A DNA stretch of 64,000 nt, taken from contig NC_021677.1 in the NCBI RefSeq assembly GCF_000247815.1, forward strand, positions 37,437,424 to 37,501,423. The letters are read 5' to 3'. Positions 15,055 to 27,100 of this stretch are shown here, piece after piece (within the stretch, counting starts at the first letter, position 1; each line of letters begins with the position of its first letter). The stretch comes from Ficedula albicollis (taxonomy: Eukaryota > Chordata > Aves > Passeriformes > Muscicapidae). Under the pieces are notes generated by a model that saw only the letters and a list, made by a program, of their open reading frames with translations, did no database searches and had not been told where the DNA came from. The position numbers were made by a program, and so were the translations under genes.

Positions 15055-16999
15055 AGGTGGTACAGATGTAGCTACGTAATTCAAGACAGAAAAAATTCTG
15101 ATTTCAGTAAGAGTTGAGGAGAGATGGGAGAGGGATGAGGAACAATTCATTTGTATGTTTTCTTGTGAACTAAGCTTTTGAAATAATCTTGGCTGTGGAG
15201 TTCCATTCTTTAAGGGGAATATTGCTGTGTGTTTCTGGATGTGCTTCACTCAGAGGTGTGCACATTTAGAAGAAATTGAGTACTGCAGGGAACCAGATGT
15301 TGTGACAATCCCCAGCTGGGTTTTTGGCATCTAATGGCACTAGTCACCCGGTATGAGCAGAGGATGCCACAAGACAAGCTCTCACAGGGGAGTTGATGCT
15401 GAACTTTCATCATTTGTCCTTAAGTTTTACTTAAATTGCATAGAGATGGACTCTAACATAACTCTGGAAAGATCCAAAGTATGCTTAAAGTTACTTGGGT
15501 CACTAAATTGTGAGGAAGTACAGGAAATCATAACTGCATGTGCTATTATAAAATAGTTAACATTCACTATAAAATATTCTTAAATGTTAAAATGAAGTTT
15601 ATTATATTCTAGCACAAAATAAAAAAAAATGCACTTGAATGCATGGATTTAAATAGTGCTTTTATTAATTTAAGACTCCACAATTCTACTAGTAGGTAAC
15701 AGAGTCACAAATTGTGATAAAAAGCTGCTTTTACTATCAGGACCTCTTATGACTTAAGGATATGTGAACAGTTCATAAGACTAGGCAGATCCCATTTGGC
15801 AACACATCTGAACAGCCTCATATGAAAATGTTATTTTGGGTACCATCTAGCTGTTTTTAACTAGTATTTGGTATTAGTCAAACTTTAGTTTAATTCCAAG
15901 ACTTTGCTTTGTATTTTAAGAAACAAAAGCAAAGGTTTCAAGCTAGAAAATTTAGACTAGCAGGGTGTAAAACAAGCTTTTAGAGCAGAAAAATGTCTTT
16001 TGTACCTGGAAAACAGAATAAATTAATGAGTTATGCTGTATTTTTACAAACCACTATGAAGAGAAAGAAATCAAGTGAACAGAGGCCCTGAGGAACCTGG
16101 CATAGATCTGTTGTAAGATCCCATTAGAATGCAGTTCAGGAAGTTGGCTGACGTATTTGCCGTGGTTATCACTGGCATGCTGTGTATTATTTATTTCTAC
16201 CAGCTACTGAATAGAGATATAGAAACATATGCTGTCAATTATATTGAAATCTATTTCCTTCTGTGTCTGTGGTTTCATTATATGGTTGGGTTCCACCAAA
16301 GTCCAAAACAAACCCCTGCCCCCACACAGCCTGAGGTTGCTGATGATGCCGAGAGAGAATTTAAGATATTGACTGGCTGTGTTTATTAATGTTTAGCACT
16401 TTTCATACTTCTAAGTAAGCATTTCTAAAGGAATGGCCAGATTCCAAGTGGGCAGTTTCATTCTGGCAACCCTTATTGTTCTGACAGCTTCAGTGGAGTA
16501 TGTAGTCTTGCTCCCATCATCGCCTTTCCTTCATGAATATGGTAAGCTGGTAGTGCTTAGAGATGTGTTCTCAGTCATTCTGTGCCACCCTGCTTACATG
16601 GGCACTTATACAGCCATGTGGTAAACTGGATTAAGGAACCTGTAAACTAATCCAGTCAAAATCTTGTAGTACTTTTAACCTTGTCTATTCCCAGGGCAGG
16701 TGATGGTGCAGAGTGGGAGTATCAGTACAAGTGTTGAGAGAAAAGTGATTTTTTTTTTTCAGCTGTAATGCTAGTCTATGGCAGTTGAATGTGTTTGTAT
16801 ACCTGTGATCTTATTTATTCCTGTACACAGCTACAAAATGGAACATATCTTTGGCAGTATATGAAATAATATCTATATTAACGGGTGTCCGGCTGTTTCA
16901 GGTGAAGGGCTAAATGTGTTTCAGAGAAGTCAAGGGGATGCAGTCGAAAGGAAACAGATTCCTACATCTGTTCAATTTGCCTTTGTTCTTTTCCAGGAG
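15053..16999. other. Unannotated intronic sequence
   Basis: AT-rich DNA with no recognisable exon, RNA gene or transposon. The small open frames at 16129-16389 (86 codons) and 16433-16624 (63 codons) are hydrophobic but have no flanking splice signals that I trust and match no family I know. I see nothing else. Confidence 0.5.
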
Positions 17000-17091
17000 A
17001 AAAAAAAAAAAAAAAATCCACACCCCCCCCCCAAGTGTTGTAGGGAGAGTTGGGGGGGGGGGTCCCCCCCCCAAGTGTTGTAGGGAGAGTT
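17000..17091 (+). repeat. A17 / C10 / G11-T-C9 block with a 40-bp duplication
   Basis: An A17 run (17000-17016) and C10 (17023-17032) lead into the 19 bases AAGTGTTGTAGGGAGAGTT (17033-17051). Then come G11 (17052-17062), a T, C9 (17064-17072) and the same 19 bases again (17073-17091). The period is 40 bp. The G-run followed at once by a C-run, together with a repeated flank, is a small version of the pattern at the long G tracts, so this may be the same type of assembly error. It lies inside a 142-codon open frame that I do not regard as a gene. Confidence 0.85.
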
Positions 17092-17280
17092 CACTAGCTA
17101 ATATAAGTAGAGCTAGCTTCTACACCTCATCCCTAATGCATGTATTTCTGTGTGTCCTGGATTCTGAGGCTGATGGGAGCTCACAATGCACCAGCAACTC
17201 CCAGCTGGCTTATGGTGATGCCAATTGCAGGGCTAACCCCTCACATGTCTTTCAGTCTCTAACAGGAAAGCCAAATATAC

Positions 17281-17377
17281 TTTCTTTTCTCAGATCTTCC
17301 TCCTCTTTTTTTCCCTCTTTTTTTTTTATTTCTTTTTTTTAAATTTCTTTTTTATTTTTTCTTTCCTCTTCTCTTTG
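17281..17377 (+). repeat. Pyrimidine-rich low-complexity tract
   Basis: Nearly all T and C over about 97 bases, with T runs of 8-10 broken by CCC, TCTT and a few A. This is a polypyrimidine (polypurine on the minus strand) tract of a kind common in introns. No AG acceptor with a credible following exon is seen. Confidence 0.8.
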
Positions 17378-20300
17378 GCTATTTTAACCATGTTGGGGGA
17401 AAGAGAGCGTCCTTGAGGAAGTGCTCCCTAAGACAGGGTCAGCTCAGATTCCTCAGATTTACTGAGAGACAAACTGAATGACAACTGTTTTCTGTGTCAT
17501 GATAGAGTATGATGTGCTGTGATATGGGGCCAGTTAGAAAGCTGATAAGCAGTTGGAGCAAAGAAAGAGAAGCAGCTTTTTGGACCATTCCCAGCTCATA
17601 TGAGCATTGCTCTGGCAGCTGCAGTAAAAGCAGTGGGAGGCAGCATCCTATAGCAATGAGGCTGATTCAAATGCTTAGGTTTTAAAAGTGTTTGGTGCAG
17701 GGACTACATCTGCAATTCAACATCAATTCAACAAGTACACAGTATTTTTATCGATATAAAAATAGTTTTCAGAACTTCTATTTAAAAACAAACCCAGAGT
17801 TCAATTTCACCTAACCCACAAGCTGGACTTGCTTACATGAGCCTGAATGATAAATTCTGATTTATTTACAAGATCTATGTATAATCTCATTGAATTTATT
17901 GGATTAATTTTATTCATAAAACTTTTTGGTTGGTTTGATATTTGTGAGGATTTGAAAATGTATTGCATAAACTAAATAGGACAAGTTTTTCTGGCATGTT
18001 AATATTGTGAGTCTACCAGTCAAGTTACTGCTTGGCTCTTGATTATATTGGAAATAAGTGGTAGGACTGAAATTAGAAGCTCAGATAACCAACAAACAGC
18101 CTTTCCTATTGGCATTATTTGCATAATTTAAATATAAAACTGTGCTCAGCATGCCCCAAAAGCATCTGCCAAAATATGTAATACAGACTATATCATCTAT
18201 GCAAAAGAATGAAAGAATACTAGCATCTCATATTTTATACTCAGAGGCTGATATTAACTGCTCAAACAAGAACCATGTTCCAATATTACAAGATAGAGTG
18301 CAGATCCAAGGACAAAATTTGGCTCTAAAGGACTGAATAGAAATTATTCTTAGAAAGGCTTCAATTATCTCCACATAAAACTACTAGAATCCTCATTTTC
18401 GTCACTACAGACACTTGATGAAAGTAGCAGATGGCCACACAAAGCATCCATGCTATTTTGTTTGAGATTTTAATGTAAACTGAAATCATAAAATAATTTA
18501 AATAAGACTTTTAAAATTGGCACAAGAATTCTTAGTTTTCGCAGGCTGCAAGTCTAAACAAATCTTGAAGTAACCAGAAAATCAAACTTCTGCCCAGGTT
18601 TTTCTCATTCTGTTACTGTCATACAGTCATCACTTTTTACTGCCCAAATGTTCTCCTAACATTTATTCTTCCATATTAGGCTTGTACCTTCTTTTATACT
18701 GGTCATGAATAGAACATTCTAAAATTGTTTAGTGGTTTTGGCATTTCAGTTAAAAACTACTTGGTAGAAAAAGTTTCTTATATTCAGCCAGATTTCTGGC
18801 ACTGGTTTTGGTCTGTTTGTGGCTGTCACTTCTCAGGGATGCTGGAGGCAATTATGAGACTCCTGTTCTGTGATTTCTACAGGGGACAGTTGCAACTGGA
18901 GGGATCAGTGTACATGGGTGTATCTTTACCAGCCCTTGCCACAGGTCATATAATCACAATAGTCAAGTTCCCATTTTGTCATGTCAGTAGTATCTGTCAG
19001 CAGGCTAGCAGTGTGGGAATTAGCATTTGCACCTTATTAAAGCTACAGTAAACCCTGTTGCTCAGTGGAGTCTTCAAGTGCCTGGAAGGCATTAGACATC
19101 ACACAGATACACTGACTCCTTCTGCGTTATGGGGAACACTTCAGCTGCTTTTCCTCCCTTGCTCTTAAGAGCACGATTTTTCCTGTCTTGTGATTTTGAA
19201 GCAGACATTCTTAGGAATACAAATAATAGCTGTATAAGCTGAAATCACAGCAACTGCTGTTGACAAGTCATGATTTAATTATAAAGATTGACTCTGTGTA
19301 TCACTTCACCCCTAAGAAGAGATGAAAGGATATTGTGAAGTATGCTATAACCATTTTACAAAGGAGTTGCAAACCTGAAAACCCTGAAAGGACAGCTAAA
19401 TACTCAAATTCTCTGAGTCAAAACAGTATCTCATAAAGGTTAATTCAACATAAGTTTAGTAAAGTAAAATTGAGCATGTTTTATCTTTCTGTGTTTTGTT
19501 CTCCATTCATTTTTCCATTTAGTCACATTGTTGAGATGAGGCTATATCCCAATCAAACAGTTATAGGATTATTAGGACATGATTCCCACTTGACAGCATA
19601 AGGTTGGAGATTTAATTTGTTCAGCTGCTGTGAGCTTCCTGAAACAACTGTGTACCAAAAGAAGGATTCTACATTTTTTACTCATTCTGTTTTTCAAATA
19701 TTTACTCTTACAAAATCGCTTAGCACTAAAGGGTCCATGTTGTCCTTTGAAATCAATGAAGTTGGGCAGGCACATCTGGTGACAGAATTAGACTCTACTT
19801 TATTTTTCCCTCTTAATTCCTCAGTAGCAGGAATTGCCAGACATAGTATTTAAGAAAAACAAAACCCTGTCATATTTGAATTTAAATGAATCATTTTGAC
19901 TTAGATTTTTTCCATATTGCAGTATTATGGTTGCTTATCTTTTTTTTTCTCTCTTTTTTTTTGTAGTGATAGCAACAACTTTAACTGATGCCAAATTATG
20001 TATTTATATCACAGATCAGGCTGCAAATTCATTCTTTTCCAGAGAAGCAGAAAGATCATGTAAAACTGGTGACCACATGTTGACAGGCTGCATGATTTAA
20101 CAAAACCAGAGGCAATCATTTAAAAGAAAAATGTTTTATTTTCTGCCAGCAGAGTATAATGGAGAGAAATTGGTTGGTATTATTTTTAAAAATTGCTCAA
20201 ATCACTGTAGTTAGTATAAAATTGTCTCTGGAACTATTTCCTGTAAGTTAACCAGACATATGATCGTATCCTTTCTCTTTTGAATACTGAAGCTCACATT

Positions 20301-22579
20301 TCATCTGTCTTGTGTAGAGTCTGTCAGGTATAATAGCTCTTTGTGCTTTGTGATGGTTTCTTCTTTTCTTCTTTCTTTTCTGTAGCTAAACCCCCACCCA
20401 CAAACCTTAAGCAATTGCAGGTTTTAAGCATCACTCAATAGCAGTCACTGCATCTCTTTCCTCTGTTGATGAGTTTGTAGATCTATCAACAGGTAAGATC
20501 CAAGATTAGCATTCAGTGTTTATGGGTGTAAATTTCCTCTTGACTCCGAAGTATTTCTAGTTTGCCTGACTGACATTATCCCAGTGAGGACAGGTTTTGA
20601 ATACAGCAATGGGGCATTTTCAAGCACAACTTTTGGTACATCTTTTCACTAGGAGCAAGGTTTGCCAGAATTGTGTGGTTCTGAAAATCATACCTTAATT
20701 GTCTTGAGCATCTCTGTGAATAATGACTTTTGGGGATTATCGCAAGAATTCATCATTTTGCAGAATGTTTCTTCTTGTTTCTGAGTTCAGCCATTTTAAC
20801 CTGACTTAGCCATTTGACGCCAAAAATTCTGAGGTGGTGTAAAAGAAATTCTTGCCTGTTAGTGATTCCTTTATCCCTCAGTAATAAAATACAGAAATGA
20901 TTGCAGAAGCTCAGTTTAGATTGAACTGAGAAAATTCTACATGCCCGAGAGAAAATATGTTGGTTTCTTATATTAATGAATTCGTATTTTTCTCTCATTT
21001 TACATGGTCTATAGCTTATGGAACTTATCAGACCTGTTTCCATTTCTGCAACGTAAAAACCATGACTGGCCAAGAATAACACAGGGAGAAACACATAACT
21101 GACATTGTAGTTCAAAGCTGTGTCTTATTGTCTTTTCTGTGAACCCCAATTGAAAGATTTAAGCTTTCTTATCAGTAGTAGCAGAATTACTGTAGCCCAG
21201 TATAAAGCTGTCTCAGATATGGAGTAAAATAATTTTAAATGCATCAGTTGAAGTATTGAACATGGAAATGATGATTGATTCTGCTGCATTCAGTGTTGAA
21301 ACATTTTAGGGATTTTTATGTTGGAAAAAAAATACTTCCAAAATGAACACTGGAAAATGTACAATGGCTGAGTTTGTTTAATCCATCGAGTATCTTGTCA
21401 AAGGGAAGGTTAAGAGGGTGACTTGATCGTGGACCATAATTACCCAGGCAGGAAGAACATAGCAGATATTTGGAGTTTCTTTTGTTTAGTGGACAAAAGA
21501 ATTGCAAGATTCAGTGACTGAAAGCTGAACTCAGCAAAGTTGAAAATGGAAAAAAAGCCACAAAATGTTAATGGTGAGGCTAATTTAAACAGTGCAGCTG
21601 CTTAGCAATAGAAATTCTTTACATCTTGGAGTTTTCAGATTAGTATTGATACTTTTGCAAAAGAAACCAGAATTACAGGGTAATGCTATATGGCCTGCCT
21701 CATGCTAAAGATAGTTCCTAGATAATCATGATATTCCTCTCTGATCTGGACCTGTAAGACTTTGCAGAAAGGTGTTTTATCTGCTGGGTAATTAAGAGGT
21801 CACTTAAGACAAAGAATCTTTCAGAGAGGCCCTTCCCTCTGCATCATGCTTTGTTTTGTGGTTTGATGTGGCTCACATTTCTCATCTCTGGTTAGCCTTT
21901 TTTGAGGAATTGTTTTACTCCTATGTTGAGGGGTAGCTGTGGCAGCTGCTGGACAGTACTCCAGAGCCCTGATAATTTTAATTTCTTTGACGCAGTCTGA
22001 TGGATTTAGGCTATTGTTAATCTTGCTGGTAGTTGAACGTTGGTAAGGAAGATAAGCATTTCTTAGAGCATGAGATTTATGTCAACTGTTAAAATTCTGA
22101 GGCTTGTGTCTAAGTGTTATTTTTTAAAACTCTAGGATTGTAATTGATGATGAGAGTGTTTTAAGGAAAGGTTTTGGCATATCACTACTTTGGTAAAAAA
22201 TGCATTTGTAGTCAGGTCTACTCTGATTAATTAAAGTGGTTTCTGAGGAGAATTGGGTTTTGCTGTGCCATATCTGAAAACTTTGTTTGGAAATTAAATC
22301 TCGGGTCTGCTGCAAATGCCTGAAAATTAAAATGCATAGGGACATACCTCCAGCACAGCAGTTACCAGTCCATGAGGCACCTGCATGAGGCACCTCCTGG
22401 GTTGAATGCATAACCTTTGACAGCAGACTCTTCTTGGCACTTCAAGAAAACACTTAAGCCCAATAATGTGTGTGGCCAGTACTGGTATCTGTAAAGGGAA
22501 CAAGGAAACAGTTCTTCTGCAAGCAATATGGGTTTCATTTTTATCCCAATATATTGAAACAGATGAAAAACTAACAATA

Positions 22580-22599
22580 TTTTTTTTTTTTTTTTTTTT
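22580..22599 (+). repeat. T20 homopolymer
   Basis: Twenty T in a row. There is no recognisable retrotransposon body next to it on either strand, so I do not call it a retrotransposon tail. Unlike the longer A/T runs elsewhere in the window, it has no G block inserted. Confidence 0.9.
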
Positions 22600-23408
22600 G
22601 TTTGACTTTTTGCCCTTCGCCAGTGTATGTGTTAGAGTTGTTCCTCTTCCCAGAGCATTAAATGGAAAGTAAATGTAGTCCTTCTGCAAGGGAATTCAAT
22701 GAAGGCTGTAGCCTGTCCTGGAATATGTAAGCAGTAATAAAAGCTAATTCACTGGTAGTATAGGTGAAAGAGATGCCTGCTTGTGAAAATCTTGCTGTCT
22801 TGTTCTCTACTGACACTAGTTTACACTAAACTGCTCAGGGTTCAAGCATGGGGAGTAAAAGTAAAAGGCTTTGAAGCTCATTTGTGCTCGACTGAGTCTG
22901 TTTTAGCAGCTAAAACTGCACCTTAGAGAGTCAATCTCATGTTTCTGGGAAAACAGATTTGAATAAATCCACCAGTCAGCTTTTGGAAGCACCAGGATCT
23001 TCCTAAGACTGCAGAGTAAAATTTTGCATGCACTACTTAGTTGTGAGCAGTCAACAAAGGTAGCTATACCACCATCCGGGCCAATTGTGTCTTGTGTTTA
23101 TATTTTTGTTTGTTTGTTTGATTTTTAAGATGTGCTTGGAGATATTTTAAAACTAGGTAGCTTGAGTATCAAGCATGACAATGTGATCCCTGTCAGTACT
23201 GTTTTTATCACAGGCAGCAGAAAACATGCAGGGAATCAAGGCTGACAGTGGTCCTGCAGCTCATTGACTGCTCCACTGAAGTTATACTTTGTCAGCTTTA
23301 AGAAAGCTCAGCTGAGACTCTGAACTGGAACAGATCCTTTGGACCACAGTGCCAGTGTATCCCATATTCCTTCAACCCTTCTTCGTGTAAAGCCTTGCAA
23401 GGACACCC

Positions 23409-24140
23409 ATGGGGGGAAGGTTCAAAACTACACCTTGTGTGTGCTCTGCATACACCTGTCAGTGCACACATAACTTTCAGATGGCGAGGAGAGAATTAGG
23501 AGATGATGAGGATGATAATTGTGTAAGAATGGCTAAGGAGTTAAAGAATGGGAGGAGAGAATTAGGAGAAGATGAGGATGATAGTTGTGTAAGAATGGCT
23601 AAGGAGTTAAAGAATGTTTTTTTCTTCAGAAAGGGTCTTAGTATTGTAGTAATTGAGCACACATCACTAGGAGATTATTTATGTGGCAGCAGTGAAAGAG
23701 AGAGGTTGGAATTCTTGACTTTTTTTTTCCTGGCTCCGGGAACTAAATTGAAGCAGATAGTGCCAACTCAAACAAAATCCCTATTTAGGTCATCTACAAA
23801 GAGCAAACTTGAGTTGCCTGAAGGCAACATTGTGCTCTTAGGCCTTTTGGCAGTAGTAAAACAAAAAAGCATAGATAAACTACCTGGTGCAAACACAACT
23901 TTTATAAAAATTTCAGGCAAAAATGTTTTCACCTATGCAGCTGTTTATTTCAGAGCTACCACTGATAAAATAATACTATGGAAAATAATGCCTATAGCTG
24001 ATATAAGTGTTCCAGCAAAAATTTCTGCCATTTTGGCTCTAACACAGGTGAGGAAAATAACAACTATGAATTCAGAACCAGATAAAAACTCTAATCCACA
24101 GTGTTCCTTCTTAAAGACAGTATTCACTAAAGGAGTATAA
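23409..24140 (+). other. Unexplained 243-codon open reading frame
   Basis: This is the longest open frame in the window that is not poly-Gly or poly-Pro. It runs from an ATG at 23409 to a TAA at 24138-24140. The predicted product starts with a Cys-rich segment (residues about 10-21), then a 22-residue unit repeated twice with acidic 'DEDD' cores (about residues 27-70), then a Lys/Thr/Ile-rich remainder with no domain, signal peptide or transmembrane segment that I recognise. In AT-rich DNA a frame this long is unlikely by chance by rough base-composition reckoning, and the 66-bp tandem repeat inside it accounts for only part of the length. I see no obvious promoter, and the codon use is AT-rich like the surrounding intron. 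It could be chance, a decayed exon of an unknown gene or element, or a lineage-specific transcript. I do not call it a gene. Confidence 0.25.
23486..23617 (+). repeat. Tandem duplication, period 66 bp, in frame
   Basis: Two adjacent 66-bp copies (23486-23551 and 23552-23617), starting GAGGAGAGAATTAGGAG and ending AAGGAGTTAAAGAATG, with about two or three substitutions between them. Because 66 is a multiple of three, the duplication keeps the surrounding frame open and encodes two copies of a 22-residue unit with the core 'RRELGxDEDDxCVRMAKEL'. The frame-preserving length may be coincidence. Confidence 0.93.
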
Positions 24141-27100
24141 TCAGAATTTGGGTAGTTTTTGTTCACTTCAGAGATATTTATCTATGTAGCAGCTTATGGT
24201 TAGGCCAACATGTAAAGCTCATATTTGAAGTGTAGGATGCTAATATAGCATTTCTAGCCTGGCATATGGGATAGCATATATGGACAACCTGGACTGAAGC
24301 TACCTGGCTTTGCAGTTGAAAGTGCTGTGTTCACTTGGAGCAGGCAGATGTGACACCCAGTGCCATTGTGTCTCTCTTGTCCTCTTGTTTTCCCCACATC
24401 ACCTCATGGGTGCAGTTTTTCATACCTTAATGTGATTGCCATCATTCAGGGTTACAGACACAATCTGGCAATAGTGTTACCTGTGCTCGCTCTTTGGTTA
24501 CCCATAGAAATGCTGCAATAAATTTGCACTTTTAGTCTTAATGCTGGATAAATTGCTTCTTTACATATGTGGTAATATATTCTCCTGTCACATAAGTCTT
24601 GCTGTTGTTAATTGGAATTGCTTATGCTCATTGAGGGAGGAATACTTTTCATCCTGTTTTGAATGAAAATCTGTAATGTTGAATTTGTTTCCAAACTTCA
24701 GTCATGAGGAGAGCAGTGCAGGAAATTGCTGCTGTTCCACCAAATTAGCTTCTCAGATATCCTTTTAATTGGAGACCATAACTCAGATTCTAAGTATTTT
24801 AGGAAGCTGAACAGTACAAATTGAAATACAGATATTTCCAGTAAGGGCTCAGTTCAAAGAAAGCTTTTATACACAGATGAGTCTGCTAACAAATAGCATG
24901 TCATATGATAATGAGACCATGTTTTCTTATGCAGTTTCACATTTCCTAACTGCACTGCTGTGAAATAAGTGGAGTGTTTATCTACTCTCTCTTAAACTGA
25001 CAAACCTCTGCCAGGGATGAGCATGCCTACTACAGACAGAACATAGATATTCTAAAAAAAGTCTAAACTCTCAATCAGAAATACATCACTTCCAAAAGCA
25101 ATATATGACACTAGTTCAGAACATTCATTTCCACCCAAGTATTCTGTTTTTTAATGTAAAGACTTCAATTTATGTTTAAGAACAAGCAAACTGTAGTACT
25201 TTGACAGCCGTTCACACTTAATTTCTTTGCATTAAACCAACAGCATTCTTTTCCACAAACATCCATTGTTAGGACAATGCTCTCAGACGGAATTTATGAG
25301 AAATGGAATTATGTTACCAAGGAGATAGCATTTACTATAATGAAGAGTAGATCCTAGAAAATGGCCCCTTTTACAGCAGCTCAGAACAGAGCCACAAAAG
25401 CAATTGATTGGTCTTGGCATTTAGTCTTATATCAGCTGTGTCATCCATAGCTTCAGGAGTGAGAACGCTAATCTGAAGTGACATTTCTGTTCTGGCGGGC
25501 TTTTCTGCCCTGATGAAAGCAATTACTTCATTCCTAAATGATAATTTGCTGGAGTTTCAACCACTTTAATTGATAATTTTTTGTTCTGAGAAGTTCAATT
25601 GTGAAGTGATTAGCTGATTTGGTAAATAGAAATTTAAGGTGTGAAATGTACAAGTTGCTCCAAGGTAAAGTGCTGTTTATTGGGTGCTGCAAAATTGCTT
25701 GATAAAACTGAGGTTTCTCTATTATCGGGAGGCTGGCAACTGCTTAGTTCAACATAGAAAGAAAAGATCAAAACACTAGTGTTCTAGTTTTAGAATCTGA
25801 ACTAGTCTATCACAGCTCCCTGAATGGTTTATATATCAAGGTGTACATTAGTTTTAAAAGATTGTGCAGGATGGCAAGTTTGTAATCCTTAGAAAACCTG
25901 CCATGTTCCTATTATTATGCTTTAATGACTCACTTTGGAAGTAAATCCTGTTATTTAAATAGTTCAACAAAGGTACTTATTGGTGATAAAACATTCAGTT
26001 TAACGATTAGTTCAAGCATACACAAACCGTTTCCTTGTACTGTGTTTACATATTTAAAATAAAAGGATCCTCTTCTGTGAAACCATTACCCCTAAAAGCC
26101 AATCTCAAGTCTTACTGGTATAATAAAAAGCTTGGCTTAATATGGGTTTTATTTTTTAATAAGTTTTGCAATAATTGCTAAAGCACTTTTGGCAAATTGT
26201 TTTTTTTTTTCTTTCTACAAGGAAAAGAAAGGTTTTAATAGAAATCAGTTCTGTCATATTTCTCTATACAGTGAAAAAATAATGGTCATTTCATGTGTTA
26301 AATGAGAAATATAAAGCAAAAATGAAGGTCAAACTGATTTAGCACATCAAACAGTCTTTGTCAGCCAAGCTTAATATATCCTGAGTTTGTGGAACAAATG
26401 AAATTTTGCTGCTGTGTTACACTTTGCTTCCAAACAACCATTACAACTGGTTTTATATATTGTGTGAGCATCAGACCATCAAACAGTGCATCTTTACTGA
26501 CGTGTTGCTGCAGTGATGATCTACAGCAGCAATCTGCCATTTATATAAGGGCAAAATGTGCATCTATATTTAGTTGTGAAATTGGCCTATTATACTCTTG
26601 ATGTTTACAGAGGCTAACATAAATTAATGATGACAGCTATGAGCAGTGCATTAGTTAAGCAGCAGAGCTTTTACCTTGAACTTGAAGGTTCCAGCTTTAA
26701 CTTCCAGCATATACTATACAGCTTTCTTCACACATTAAAGAAAGTCTCAAAACATTATTTTTTCTTCCACAGCATTAAATGCCTTTAATTTGTGGACTAG
26801 GCCCTTGATGATAATATCAGATAATTTACCTTTTCTGCAAATTTTTGCCTGTAAGAATGGTGATTTTGTTTTTTTTATGATTGGGTAAAAATACGCTGCT
26901 CTGAAAAAAGTGCTCACTGAAAGGGTCTGATTTTACTGACTTGGAACTAGTCAGATGTTAGATATCTTTTGTCTGATAAGAAGAGCAGTTTGAGGAGGCA
27001 GTCTGCCTCACTTGGTTATATACTGCACTTTCACTGAAAGTCTCTTCATGCAGCTCATGTCAGAGCAAGTATAGGCACTGTGGAAACTATAGATTCCAGT

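Larger units (their letters stand above)
17092..23408. other. Unannotated intronic sequence
   Basis: AT-rich DNA with no exon, RNA gene or transposon recognised. Notable low-complexity parts are a T/C-rich stretch at about 17281-17377 and a T20 run at 22580-22599, plus smaller T runs near 19940-19965. All open frames are short and featureless. A 120-codon minus-strand frame at 20753-21115 has no domain that I recognise. Confidence 0.5.

Noticed and set aside
16914..17342. 142-codon + frame
   Set aside because: It runs through the A/C/G homopolymer block and a pyrimidine tract, which are naturally poor in stops.
22580..22599. Poly-A tail of a processed pseudogene on the minus strand
   Set aside because: No coding-like or retroposed body is recognisable next to the T20 run.
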